Positions 23,711 to 32,702 of a stretch of DNA of 64,000 bases are shown piece after piece. The first letter of the stretch is position 1, and each line of letters starts with the position of its first letter. The stretch covers positions 28,145,928 through 28,209,927 of the forward strand of contig JASWHV010000001.1 in NCBI GenBank assembly GCA_030760725.1, read 5' to 3'. Source of the DNA: Neostapfia colusana. Taxonomy: Eukaryota > Streptophyta > Magnoliopsida > Poales > Poaceae. The notes under the pieces were generated by a model. That model had not been told where the DNA came from. It worked only from the letters and a program-made list of their open reading frames with translations, and did not search any database. A program made the translations under genes and the position numbers.

Positions 23711-24013
23711 GCTCCAATAAAATTCTAGAGTCCATTCAGTCGAATCTAAAGTTTGCTGCATTAAGATACGACAGTTTTCGCTTGAAGACCTTACCATATT
23801 CCTGCATATTCAGGATCCCTGGTCCTTCTTCCGTGCTTCCTTAGCGGCGCGCGTGGTAACTCGGTCTCTGGAGTCTGTTGATCTTTCCGCTGGACGCCAC
23901 GTTTTCATTTTGGGATTTTTGGGTCGAGGATACTCATGGTGTTAAGTGTGGAATTAGAATGCTATGTGCAACTTCGACAGATGTATTAGCAACAGTAGAA
24001 TAAGAGTCGGGTG

Positions 24014-24324
24014 CAGGAGCAGGAATGTGGTTTCTTTACCTGTGTGTGACCTTGCAGTAATTTGGTGTCCCCGACAATGAACATAGCTGTTCATGTAAAT
24101 GTACTTCTACCTTCATCAGACTTGTTTGAGAAACGCTCGTCCTTGGTTCATACATGACCGAATTTCCACTTGTTGACTGCATAATTCAATATGTTCGACC
24201 TTCACGATTGTCTGAACATTTGAAGCAAAAATAAGGGTTGTCTACAGGAGCAGGATTATGATTTCTTGACCTATGATCTTGCAATATACCTTGATCAGAC
24301 TTGTCTGAGAAACGCTTGTCCTTC
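24014..24324. repeat. Imperfect direct repeat
   Basis: CAGGAGCAGGA followed by a TTTCTT(T/G)ACCT stretch, and then ATCAGACTTGT(T/C)TGAGAAACGC(T)(C/T)GTCCTT, occur at 24014-24144 and again at 24245-24324. The first copy has about 50 extra bases inside. Confidence 0.6.
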
Positions 24325-25116
24325 TCTCTTTCTAGTGGTGATTACACGTTTCTCCCTCACCGTCTGATGGAGCCCGCGCCCGGTTCGCCCTCACCGACGA
24401 ACCGGCCTACAGATGATCGGAGGCGGCACCTGACAGCCGACGCTGCTGCTGTGGTTCAAAATATCTGCTTGCTTCTTGGTGAATGATCGGGGATTGAGTA
24501 CTTCTAATCCTTGGCGAACGCGTGTGACGATGGTTCTGTGATGAATCCATGCTTGTATTAAACAAAAGTATCAATCACGAATAATGATCACGTGTTCCTG
24601 TCCAAACTTGTGTGCGTTTTCTGTGTGGAAATCTGAACTCTGAACATTTGTGCTGCCTGGCACTATGAAATACACGTCGTTTTCGATAGCTTTCCCTGTT
24701 GTGGATCCTAATTTGTGTTCTGTGCCAAGACCGGGGATTGATCAGGCCCTGACAGTTGTGTACATGATTTCCCCAGAGAACTGATAAACCATTAAGAGGT
24801 TGCTTGACTGAATGATCTCTGTTTGTTCCTGATGATACATACAACTGCTCATATACATATATGCATCAGCTTTACTAGAGGTTCGACATCTAACTTATCT
24901 GCTTTTCTAGCTAGACCTGTTTACCTGTACCTGCAGGCTGCTCAATTTTTTTTTTCTTGCGGCTCCAGTAGTGCCTGAGATAGTAGTTTTGGCACTGGCA
25001 AATATATCTTTTCGTACAGACAGAAATGAAGGGATTGCTTGCCTGAACAATCACTCTGTTTTTCCTTGCTACGCACCCAGAATTACAGAGGCTCACCTAC
25101 ATCGGTACCTTGCTGC

Positions 25117-25258
25117 TCAAACCTTTTCTTGCAGCTCCACCAGTGACTTGCCACCGCCTCCCCCGTCCTCTTTCTTGTGCAGCTTGCACCGGCTTGAACG
25201 TGAAGCGCTTGGCGCATATCACGTAGTACACCAGGTTGAGCACCTGCAGCAGTGTGAC
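25117..25258 (-). pseudogene. NPF (NRT1/PTR) transporter, C-terminal end
   Basis: NPF proteins are 12-helix plasma-membrane or tonoplast carriers of nitrate, peptides and hormones. This piece reads VTLLQVLNLVYYVICAKRF then TFKP, the last helix and the start of the cytoplasmic tail. It joins the piece at 28774-28975: removing solo LTR G and one copy of GTGAC puts DYFYWVV directly in frame with TLLQVLN. The tail is frameshifted after FKPV. In the other frame it reads KLHKKED, a Gly run and a Leu/Glu-rich end, with a stop at 25117-25119. Upstream exons are not in this window. Confidence 0.82.
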
Positions 25259-25994
25259 TGCAACACCCCACTTAGCCTCATGTTGAGTGAAGAATTTAAA
25301 ATTCAAAACACGTTAGAACTCGCTTGAATTCGGATTTAAAATGTGAAATAAAGAAAATCAAATTAAAAATAAAAAATAGAAACCCAGGCAATTGGGCCGA
25401 AACCCACCTAATTTCCTAGCTAGCCCGACCCAACCGCACCCTAGGGTTCCCTCTTTTCCTCTATGACACGTAGGACCCACATGACAGGCACAACACTTTT
25501 TTCCTCCTTCCAACTCCCCACGGCGCCAGCCCCTCCTAACCCCGTGCGCCGCGCTCCACCTCCCCCACGACGCCGCCTCACCCCCTCCCCGAACCACCCC
25601 TCAAGCGGGTCTCCCCCGCGCCCTCCCCGCTCGCCCCGCCTCCCTGCGGACCCCCAGGGCGCGCGATCCGTCCGCCTCCTCCCAAGCGCCGCCGCCCGCT
25701 CCCTATGCCCACCGCACCTCCTGCTCTCTCGGCACCGCCCGCACCCTCGGCCAACGCCCTCCCCGCTCGCCCGGCCCTGCTGCCCGCCTCGGCCTTGACC
25801 GCGACGCCGCCGTGGCCGAGCGCCTCCATCGCCACGCCGCGGCCGAGCGCCTCCGCCACCCTGGTCTCGCCGGACCCTCACTCTCGCATGACGCCTGCCT
25901 CACCCTCGATCGCCCTCGTTCTCCCCCCGAGGACCGTCTCCAACAACGCTCGCACCCCTTGCCGCTTCCCCACAGCCACTCGCCGTGTCCTCCC

Positions 25995-26382
25995 TTGATG
26001 CCTCGCTCCAGTCCCTCCACGCGCACTCTCCCTCCGGTGTGATCCGCCTCACCACTTCCTCTCCGTTCCAGCACCACGCCCTACTCCGTGCTCGTCTTCT
26101 TTGATGCCTACGTGCTCCACTCCAAGCCAGATCTCCACAACCCCAGCTCCGGCGACCTCTTCTTCGCCGACGTCGAGTTCGTGGAGTCACAACACTCTTT
26201 CCATCAATTATGCATCAACTGACTCCCCCATGTCCACCTCATCCGCCCCGACCACTCTAACCTCGCCGTATCCGAGCAGATGGACCAGTCCCACTTTGCC
26301 CGCCTCGCCAAATCCATGACTGAGTTCGTCGAGTCCCGCATGAGCCTCGAGGTCAGCCCCATCGTCCGCCCGCGCCGGCGAT
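25995..26382 (+). pseudogene. Captured OST3/OST6 fragment (oligosaccharyltransferase subunit)
   Basis: OST3/OST6 is a thioredoxin-fold subunit of the ER oligosaccharyltransferase that attaches N-glycans to proteins. Readable pieces are SLQSLHAHSPSGVIRLT, then after a one-base shift YSVLVFFDAYVLHSKPDLH, then GDLFFADVEFVESQHSF, LPHVHLIRPDH, and EQMDQSHFARLAKSMTEFVE. A section between KPDLH and GDLFF is missing relative to the family. An in-frame TGA lies at 26220-26222. The membrane helices that follow in the real gene are absent. The identification rests on remembered family motifs, and a protein search would confirm it. Confidence 0.7.
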
Positions 26383-26440
26383 GAGTCCTCGCTGTCGTCG
26401 CTCCTTCGTCTTTACCTCTCCGGCCTCGACAACCTCCCCT

Positions 26441-26878
26441 GATATCCGCTACACCAAGAACGACAACTACTTCCTCCGCTAGACCGACTACCCCGTCGGG
26501 ATCTGCGTCGGTGCTGGCTACTACGTCTTCAACCACCTCCAATTCACCATCCTCGTCCACAAGTATGAGGAGGCTAACGTGGCGCGCGCCATGGGTGCCG
26601 CAGACGCCATCGACGTCATCTCTGCGGGTGGCAAGGATGATAACTCCGGGTCGCCGTCCGACTGGATGGTGGTCAGGTTCGAGGTCGTGCCCTGCAGCAA
26701 GCATAACCCGGAGGATGCCAAGACGCTCAAGATGTACGACCGCTACCCGAGCAAGATCAAGTGCGACCCGACCACTGTGTCCATGAACATCAACGAGAAT
26801 GAGCCTATCGTCTACATTTACGAGGTTTTGTTCGTGGAGAGAGACATCAAGTGGCCCTCGAGGTTTGACGCTCTCTAG
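26441..26878 (+). pseudogene. Captured TM9SF/EMP70 luminal-domain fragment
   Basis: TM9SF (nonaspanin, EMP70) proteins are endomembrane proteins with a large luminal N-domain and nine membrane helices. The fragment reads DIRYTKNDNYFLR, a TAG stop at 26480, PVGICVGAGYYVFNHLQFT, LVHKYEEANVARAMG, then WMVVRFEVVPCS, LKMYDRYPSKIKCDPTT, EPIVYIYEVLFVE and DIKWPSRFDAL before a stop. That is the second half of the luminal domain up to just before the first core helix. It is co-linear and uninterrupted by introns. One nonsense codon and the lack of the membrane part make it non-functional as TM9SF. Confidence 0.85.
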
Positions 26879-26894
26879 GCTCGTGCCCACCATG

Positions 26895-27149
26895 CCCATC
26901 TCTGACTTCGCCGAGGCGGAGGAGAAGACTAACAACTACCTCATCAAGCCCCATTTTCTGGTGCCGTCGCTCGACACCTCCACCTGGTTGCTCCTCATCA
27001 AAAACTACGACCGCCTCAGCGTCCGCACCAACCACTACACCCCGTTCCCCTCCAGCCACTCGCCGCTCAAGCACCCCTCGTCGAGCACCTTCGCTACGGC
27101 GTCATCAACCTCGACAAGCATTTCAAACCCCATATCCGACGAGCTCTGG
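26895..27149 (+). pseudogene. Captured CBF5/dyskerin (NAP57) N-terminal fragment
   Basis: CBF5/dyskerin is the pseudouridine synthase of H/ACA snoRNPs in the nucleolus. The fragment reads NYLIKPHF, PSLDTSTWLLLIKNYDRLSV, RTNHYTPFPSSHSPLKHP. After a one-base frame change it continues VEHLRYGVINLDK, all characteristic of the dyskerin N-terminal (DKCLD) region and the start of the TruB domain. It ends before the catalytic Asp region. It directly follows the TM9SF piece, so the joining happened before or during capture. Confidence 0.82.
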
Positions 27150-27369
27150 TGAGATCCTCCACCGTTCGTGGTGTTTCACCCTTGCATTTGTTTCCTCTAA
27201 GTTTTAACCTCGGCACCGTCTAACCTTCGCATCAGTGAGCATCTCCGACCTATCGGACTCGGAGAAACGGCACCACATCAACCATCCCGACAAGCACTGA
27301 AGGATTTCGCCGCTCCTCCATGCCACGAGCTGTTTTCTTCTCGTTCCCGGGCCGCCTGAACCCTCTAGA

Positions 27370-28768
27370 GTATACGTGTACAAGTGATGATCAAGAAACA
27401 ACGCGAAGACTTTGAAGATCAAGAACTCGACCACTGGACTGAGCAGCGATATAAGAAAAAGGCAAGTATCCTTGACCACTTTGATCCTAATCTAGGATGC
27501 TTAGTTAGAATTAATTGCCTTGAGTTATGAATTATGAAGCCCATGCTAGGATGTTTCCCTAGTTCTTCATGCCTTATTCCTTGTAGTCTAGGTTGGGAAT
27601 TTCTCATTATATTATTTGTTTATATTATTCATGCTTAGCTATGCTTAGAGTGGGATAATTGGATATGAGATTCACAACCTCGATTATTTACCTTTGAATG
27701 GAATATGATGACTTATGATAGAGACAGGAATCTAGGCAGCATGGATGTTTTGGTTGGTGTTGCGTGCACGAGACTTGGGTTCGTGTTTAGTGCTTGCCTG
27801 GGTTCTAAAGACCGGTTCATGGAGCATGTTACCTGGCTTTACCGTGCCAACCACATGCTGAGATGGGGCAGTCTGGCCAATTAATTAGGTGTATTTCCGA
27901 CGTAGTGTGGGCGTTTGGATGGTGCAGGGAATAGGTGTCAACTGTACTACGATAGCAACCGAAAGGCTCAAGAGGGGGCCACCACAGCGGGGGTTGGAGC
28001 CTCCTGGATGCTGTTAGGGGTGAAACCTCAGTGGGCTCATACTCGTCGGGTATCCCTTTGTAAAGGCCTCGTTGTGATCTCCTGGCTACACACCTAGGAA
28101 GTGTGAACGTGGTTCACGGTCACAGGCATAATGGAGGTTCTTAGTCCACCTAGCAACGGGGGATGAAATCACTACATGTGGGTAAAGTGGTGCAAACTCT
28201 GCAGAGTCAAAACTGTCATGACAGCCGTGCTCACGGTCAAGAGCGGCTTGGACTTATTCATGATTAGAGGATGACGAAGAGAGAGGTTGGATATGTTAAG
28301 CGGGGAGCTTAACATTCATGAAGATATGTTGGGATTGGGACTACCTCACCTTTGTAGTGATATATGTGTTTAATAAGCTAAGGTGATAGGATTTAATTGT
28401 GTAGTGCATTAACCATGATTTCAGCCTTTCCTTGTTAAACGCCTACATGTCATCAATTTCCCACACTTGCTGAGTACTTTATGTACTCATGCGCTTTCCT
28501 TTTTCCATTATTATAAATGTCGCTCAGTGAAAAGAGGATCAGATGAAGACGGTGTGAAGGTCACGTTGCTGCTAGTCGATTTGCCCTGTGGACGGGCCTA
28601 CAAGTTTTTCCTCTTCTGCTGACATTCGAAACTCATTTAAGGTATAAATGATATTTATATTCGATATAGAACTGTTTATCACTAATTGTCCTACATGTAT
28701 GATTAAACCGATCCTGACATACATGTAGATTGAGGCTGGTTTTACTTCACAAAAAACCGGGCGTGACA
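27370..28768 (+). repeat. Conserved R/U5-side portion of solo LTR G
   Basis: This part shows the shared chromovirus-LTR modules in order: GAAGACTTTGAAGATC, AGGCAAGT (27460-27467), CTCTGCAGAG near 28198, the TGAGTACTTTATGTACTCA hairpin (28471-28489) and the terminal ACCGGGCGTGACA. The same order is found, reversed, in element C (41157-42560). Confidence 0.75.
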
Positions 28769-28773
28769 GTGAC

Positions 28774-28975
28774 GACCCAGTAGAAGTAGTCCAGCTTGAT
28801 GTGGTTGATGTTGTCCACAGCCACTTGGAGCCGCCGGGCCCCGCGCTCCACCGATGCACGGCGACGACGAGTCTCGTGCTCGTGTAGCTCCCCAGCGAGA
28901 TGGACAGCCAGAAGAGCACCGTCGCCGTGCTGCGCATGCTCTCGGGCGCCTGGCCGTACATGAACTCGAGGTGCC
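28774..28975 (-). pseudogene. NPF (NRT1/PTR) transporter, helix 11 region
   Basis: It reads HLEFMYGQAPESMRSTATV, LFWLSISLGSYTSTRLVVAV and HRWSAGPGGSKWL. After a one-base frame change it continues DNINHIKLDYFYWVVT, the classic NPF segment covering transmembrane helix 11 and the loop to helix 12. It is cut on its C-terminal side by solo LTR G (TSD GTGAC) and on its N-terminal side by element F at 28975/28976. The frameshift near CTGTGGAC indicates decay beyond the two insertions. The missing upstream exons are expected beyond base 64000. Confidence 0.85.
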
Positions 28976-29610
28976 TGTAACGACCAAAAATCTTAAAATT
29001 TGAAAATACGAAGAGTGGACATCATGCATGTGCCAAATTTGAAAGTTCAAACCAGGATTTGGATTTGAAAGTAGAAAACAGAAAAGAAAAAGGAAAAGAA
29101 AAAGAGAAATAACAACTGGGCCGAATCCTCCCCGTGCAGCCCAGCCAGCCGGCAACAATCCCTCCTCTCTCCCTCTCACTGCCAGCCGGGGCCCGCGTTT
29201 CAGGGTCATCTTCTCTACCCGCCGGCCGATTTCCCGCACCCGGTCGCCGCGCCCACGCCCCACGATCTTGGACTCCCCGCGCCTATCTCGCACGTTCACA
29301 ACAACCTCGGTCTCCAGCCCATTTCAAACCCCCGCAACCCCCTCCGTTCTTCTCTCCACATTCGCGCATCTCTCTCCACCGGTGAGCGCCACCACTGAAT
29401 TTCCAAATTTGCCACCACCATTGCCGTTCTTCTGAGTCTAACTCGCTTCAATGCTTCGCATGGACCTCCACAACCCAACAGCGCCAATGTTGCGACGGAT
29501 CCGAGCCAGAAACCCCGACGCCGCCTAGCACCGGTAAGAGGTCGCCGCCGCTCGCCGGTGAAATCATCGAAATCCTCTGTTTTGATACTCTCTGACCCTC
29601 GGAACACATG
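28976..29610 (+). mobile_element. Element F: 5' end of a gypsy-type LTR
   Basis: It starts TGTAACGACC, a common chromovirus LTR start, immediately after the interrupted NPF coding sequence. The expected duplication is GTGCC (28971-28975). AT-rich then GC-rich sequence follows, with ACCGGT-type pieces. It is itself cut at 29610 by element B. The remaining part and the second GTGCC are not in the window. Confidence 0.65.
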
Positions 29611-32600
29611 TGTGAAATCCATAAATTCTACCAAGTGGAGCTCCAAATCACACCGAGAAAATGAGAGGGAATTTAAACTTTTAAATATAAAAGTGTGAGC
29701 TCCAAGTCTAAATTAAACTTGCAAAAATTCCTGAACATGAAGGTCTAAATCTACAATTTGGTTCTCCACACATCCAATAATAGCCCGGCAAATTTTCAGA
29801 GCATTTGGAAAGGATTTCTTATTTGTTGAAATTAAAACGAGAGAAAATTTGAATCTGAATTTAAATCTTAGTTTCAAATTCCGACTTCACCAAAATCCAA
29901 ATTTGAGTGCACCATTGTGTTCCTCACATTTCTTTTGGCCTATTCCCCAGATCAAATTTGGAGTTTGTTTGCTAATTCAAATGGAATTTTGAAAGAAAAG
30001 AAAAGGGGTGAAATAAAACCCACTTGTCAGTGAAGTGATAGACTTACCCCCAAAGTCTAATCTGCTCTTCACTCGGACTAGCCGAAAGCCTCACGCGCGT
30101 GCCACCTACCAAACTTTGCAGCCGACCACCTCCACGTCCTGCTTCCGCTCGTGGCTCGGCCTGATCCTCCCCGCGACGAGTACACCGACGCAAGTTCCTC
30201 TCTCTCACTCGCTCACGCACCTCAGTGACTCTCCCGCGAAGCACAGCACACAGCCGGCCGCTCTCTGTTTTGTCGATTGCATACCACAACCGAGCACCGG
30301 ATGCTCGAACTCCCCAAAGCAAATCGCAGCACCCACGAGAGCTCTAGCCGGCTAACACCTTTCCTCCACTGTCCCATGTTTGTTTGCACATGGAAATTGG
30401 AAGTTTCGGTCGTGCGCCGGGTGAAACCGAAGTAAACCGAGTTTGGTCACCGTGGACAGCTCAAACCGAAGAAGCTCACGCTCAAGCAAGCTAACCCCTC
30501 GATGCACCGGCGACCCTAGTTGCTCACGCCCAAATCTCAGCCCTAGCCATGGCTTGTCGGAGGAGAATTTGGAATTTTCATCCCAGGAGGCACAACCCGA
30601 CACCGAGGTAGGAAACGGTGAAATTCACGCTCGATCTTGCTTTCTAGCCTTGCAAACTTCGCACAGAGCTTCCTCACTAGCTTGCGCAGCTTGTCCCTCA
30701 ATTCTAGGCCGAGAAAATAGGTGTAGAGTGAGAATTTTGAGTCCTTGTCGAGGGAAAACCGCCGGACCCTGTCGGCCGCACGGTGCCGACCTGGTTGGAG
30801 GGCTCCCCGGCCGGTTTTGTTGCCATTTCCATCTTCCTCACCACTCCCAGGTACTATAGAGCAAAAAATACCGAACTTTTTGTGTAGAATTGACCTTGCA
30901 CGGGCTTGCCAGAACCCTAGCGTGCGCTGCCGCAGTTGCGCACCCCTTTCCGGCGATTTCCGGCGGTCGGCGACTTTACCAACGTGTTCAGCGGGCCAAA
31001 TAAGGAGGGAGACGGCGAGTAGGAGGCCAGGAGGTGTCCGGAAAGACAATTCCAGCGACCCTCGCCGGAGGGCACCGCTGCTCGGCTGTTGGCGCGAGGC
31101 TGAAGATGAATACTGTGGTGTGGGGCCCGCTGGCAGGGTTTGATTTTTTTTCAGAATTTCCAGAGTTCGGTTCAAACTTTAAATAACCACAACTTTTAGT
31201 AGGAACCTCCAAAAATTGTCAAATAAATTACATTGGATTCCTCTCAGTGAGTACTATCCAGGGGTGCATCCCAACTTTTATGAAAATCCCTAGATTTGGC
31301 TCATTAATTCATATATTGAAAATATTGTAGGATTTATTCCAGGAGTTCTGTGTATTGGAAAATTCCCAATTTTGGGTAGGCATTCTTCTAAATATGCTTT
31401 AACTCCACTAAAAATTTCAGAGGCATTGGTCTTCATTTGCTTGGCCAAATGATGATTCAATCTTGTATGTCTCTGAAAATTAGGAAAAATAACAGAAACA
31501 ATTTTCCAGCTTTTAGCCCAATCTTGTAAATTCCATATCTCTGTGTAGGAAGATCCAAAAATGGTGAAACCAAATCCTATGGACTCATAAGACTCCCAAG
31601 TTTCTGAAAAACCAAAATTTTATCATGCCAAGACCATAGAATTGCCATAGGAATTCAGAGAAGCCAAATAGCTAAGAAAATTCCTTAGGCCACATCTTAC
31701 ATCAACTTTGTATGAAATTTTTGCAAGCCATACCTCTGTATGATCTATGGACCACTGTAAAAATTTCAGAGCACGTTGAGATCATCTTCTCCAGTTTTCT
31801 GCTAATTCTTTCTAGCTTCATACTTATGTCTATTATCTAGTTCTTTGAACTTTAGTCCAAAACCTTCCCTTGCTCAAGTCCATGTTTCCCTCTGTTCCAA
31901 CACATAACCAGAACCCAACTCTCGAGTCTTGGTTAGTTGGAACCATTCTTAAGTCATAAAACACTTTTTTTTTATAATTCATTTACTCGTAATATAAAAT
32001 TGTGCATATTCATATCAGTAGGAAACACGACGAAGGAGTTCGACCAGGAACTCAACTCGGAGTAGCAAATTGAGGATTAAATCGCCACCAAGCTACTGAC
32101 TTAAAAGTAGAACTAAACCTGCAGCAACATAAGGCAAGCCCCGGTTTGCATTTAACGGCTTTTAGTTGTATTTTACTTTGTATCACTTTCATTGGTCTAG
32201 TATGTATTGTGCATTAGATCAAGGGTGATTGATACTCCAAATGCATGACCCACAAACCCTTGGAGTTGAAGGGTAGAACAGGTTACCTTTGTGTAGTTTT
32301 TTGCTAGGCTTAAGTTGTATAGGATCCGGTACAAGTCGGGTAGTTTGAAGCTACTCGCGAGGTTAGGAAATTGGTTCAACAGGGTATGATTCTAGAGAAT
32401 GAAATTCCTGGAATGGAAAATGAGACCGACCAGAGAGTAGCAGCAGTAGGATGTTGGGCCTGTGTTGACGTAGCTCTGTTTGTGTCGGTTAAGGACCGAT
32501 GCGTATGCCGCCCTGCTGAGCAAGTTTGAACAGTACCGGATGCTTACTGGAATTATGGGGTCCAGAAAACCGATGTAACTCGGGTACTCTCGTGTCGAAA

Positions 32601-32702
32601 CTTATACCACCATCCTTTGAGGGTTGGTGTCAGAGGTGTAAACCCACAAGTGGAGCAACTCCGACATGTTCCGGGTAGTGGCCCTTCTGATGGGTGAAAG
32701 GT
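29611..32702 (+). repeat. 5' LTR of B, first part
   Basis: This matches 54586-57700 with many substitutions and small indels. It contains AT-rich ends, a GC-rich block (30040-31140) with no supported gene, and the AGGCAAG module (32132-32139). Relative to the second copy it lacks about 33 bp near 32695, between two GGGT repeats. It is interrupted by solo LTR D after AAGGT. Confidence 0.85.

Larger units (their letters stand above)
23414..25116. other. Host intergenic DNA between LTP-like and NPF loci
   Basis: The first few hundred bases are the likely promoter side of the LTP-like gene (minus strand) and include the second copy of the 160-460 repeat. An imperfect direct duplication lies at 24014-24324. 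No protein-coding similarity was seen. The right end is the 3' flank of the NPF fragment. Confidence 0.5.
25259..28768 (+). mobile_element. Solo LTR G (3.5 kb) carrying three host gene fragments
   Basis: The ends are TGCAACACCCC and ACCGGGCGTGACA, flanked by a perfect GTGAC duplication (25254-25258 and 28769-28773) inside the NPF gene. No primer site, polypurine tract or pol is present, so it is read as a solo LTR. The right part (about 27370-28768) is homologous to element C's LTR in reverse complement: GACCACTTTG, the AAGAGGGGGC block, GTCATGACAG, TCTGCAGAG, the GAGTAC hairpin and the ACCGGG(C/T)GTGACA end. The left-centre (about 25450-27150) instead holds OST3/6, TM9SF and CBF5 fragments, all in the LTR's sense direction. 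Gene capture by an LTR element is known (for example maize Bs1), but three genes inside an LTR is unusual. Confidence 0.8.

Noticed and set aside
25441..26190. Several Arg/Gly-rich minus-strand frames
   Set aside because: Low-complexity shadows of GC-rich DNA with no family resemblance.
26204..26935. 243-codon minus-strand frame
   Set aside because: It is antisense to the captured OST3/6 and TM9SF fragments, which carry the recognisable similarity on the plus strand.
30543..31175. 210-codon minus-strand frame in B's LTR
   Set aside because: It is not preserved in the second B LTR and has no domain.
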